A stretch of 64,000 nucleotides of DNA from the NCBI RefSeq assembly GCF_024449025.1, contig NZ_JAHLKM010000005.1, forward strand, positions 107,369 through 171,368. Direction: 5' to 3'. Positions 63,845-64,000 of this stretch are shown one piece after another (the stretch's first letter is position 1; each line of letters starts with the position of its first letter). The stretch is from Natronomonas aquatica. Lineage in GTDB: Archaea > Halobacteriota > Halobacteria > Halobacteriales > Haloarculaceae. The position numbers were made by a program, and so were the translations under genes. The notes under the pieces were generated by a model that did not search any database, was not told where the DNA came from, and saw only the letters and a list, made by a program, of their open reading frames with translations.

Positions 63845-63949
63845 TGATCCAGCGAGAGAATCCCGCCCTTTCCGTGAGTGACGAGTGTTCCGACTGGTCG
63901 GAACCGAGGAACGAACAGGGCGGGAGTGACTCGATGGAAACGCTGCTAC
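63845..63949 (-). repeat. ~100-base repeat, inverted relative to 61781-61880
   Basis: Read on the minus strand it gives GAGTCACTCCCGCCCTGTTC and ends AGGGCGGGATTCTCTCGCT, matching the first copy. The last ten bases of the window (AACGCGATTC) are the same as the first ten of the 61781 copy, so a third, direct copy may begin at 63991 and run beyond the window. Confidence 0.65.
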
Positions 63950-64000
63950 TCCATGAGAGCGTGAAACAAGATATGGGGCGCAAGAGACCGAACGCGATTC

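Noticed and set aside
61781..63949. Composite transposon carrying the OB-fold/YdjM pair between inverted repeats
   Set aside because: The repeats look like structured single ends, no transposase or target duplication is present, and the two genes are ordinary haloarchaeal genes.
1..64000. CRISPR array
   Set aside because: No set of short direct repeats with regular spacers was seen; the repeats present are IS ends and palindromes.
1..64000. tRNA, rRNA or riboswitch genes
   Set aside because: No cloverleaf with conserved TTC and CCA-side stems, no rRNA-like sequence and no known riboswitch core was recognised by eye; a tRNAscan or Infernal run would settle it.

Overview
The window is from a halophilic archaeon (class Halobacteria). 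The proteins are acidic. Promoters have AT-rich TATA-like boxes about 25-33 bases upstream of start codons with little or no leader. The mobile elements belong to groups familiar from haloarchaea (ISH3, IS630-type, IS4-like, IS6, and tnpB-only IS200/IS605 elements). The species cannot be named from the sequence alone.

The window is a surface-glycan (N-glycosylation or exopolysaccharide type) gene island, heavily invaded by insertion sequences. Layout: (1) 1-10.7 kb is an accessory edge with three tnpB-only IS200/IS605 elements, a deletion derivative of one of them, a DUF4330-type membrane gene pair, a WbaP-like initiating sugar transferase, a RelE-type toxin-antitoxin pair, a second HTH/partner pair and decayed regulators. 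(2) 10.8-24.2 kb is the intact glycan core: four GT4 and three GT2 glycosyltransferases, an oligosaccharide flippase, two polytopic GT-C-like membrane proteins and an asparagine-synthase-like enzyme. (3) 24.2-55 kb is an IS graveyard with single surviving cargo genes between elements: an unrecognised 506-aa protein, an FkbM methyltransferase, an alkaline-phosphatase-fold enzyme, a GT61, a CgeB-like glycosyltransferase, a GT15-like glycosyltransferase, and a GDP-mannose dehydratase/GDP-fucose synthase pair. Several host genes here are cut by IS elements and can be rejoined at base resolution: an rmlD cut twice, a NUDIX gene cut once, and an ABC exporter cut by ISH3. (4) 55.1-61.6 kb holds the dTDP-rhamnose genes rmlC-rmlA, a small zinc-ribbon gene, two alkaline-phosphatase-fold enzymes, then rmlD and rmlB divergently. 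(5) 61.6-64 kb has an OB-fold membrane protein with a YdjM-like hydrolase, a small hypothetical gene and two inverted copies of a ~100-base repeat.

Inferred working of the system: RmlA/B/C/D make dTDP-rhamnose and the dehydratase/synthase pair makes GDP-fucose-type sugars. The WbaP-like enzyme loads the first sugar phosphate onto a polyprenyl carrier on the inner membrane face, GT2/GT4/GT15/GT61 enzymes extend it, the flippase turns it outward, and GT-C-like proteins, the FkbM methyltransferase and the phosphatase-fold enzymes may decorate it.

The most unusual observations are: many long perfect palindromes inside transposase reading frames, several at matching protein positions in unrelated IS630 elements, one apparently having caused a frameshift by templated correction; a GT15-like (yeast Kre2/Mnt1-type) glycosyltransferase; a 270-bp miniature element whose ends closely resemble the Tn5 mosaic end; a three-level IS-in-IS-in-IS nest; and an intact IS630 with an A7 frameshift site. 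All homology statements are from reading the sequences; no database search was run.
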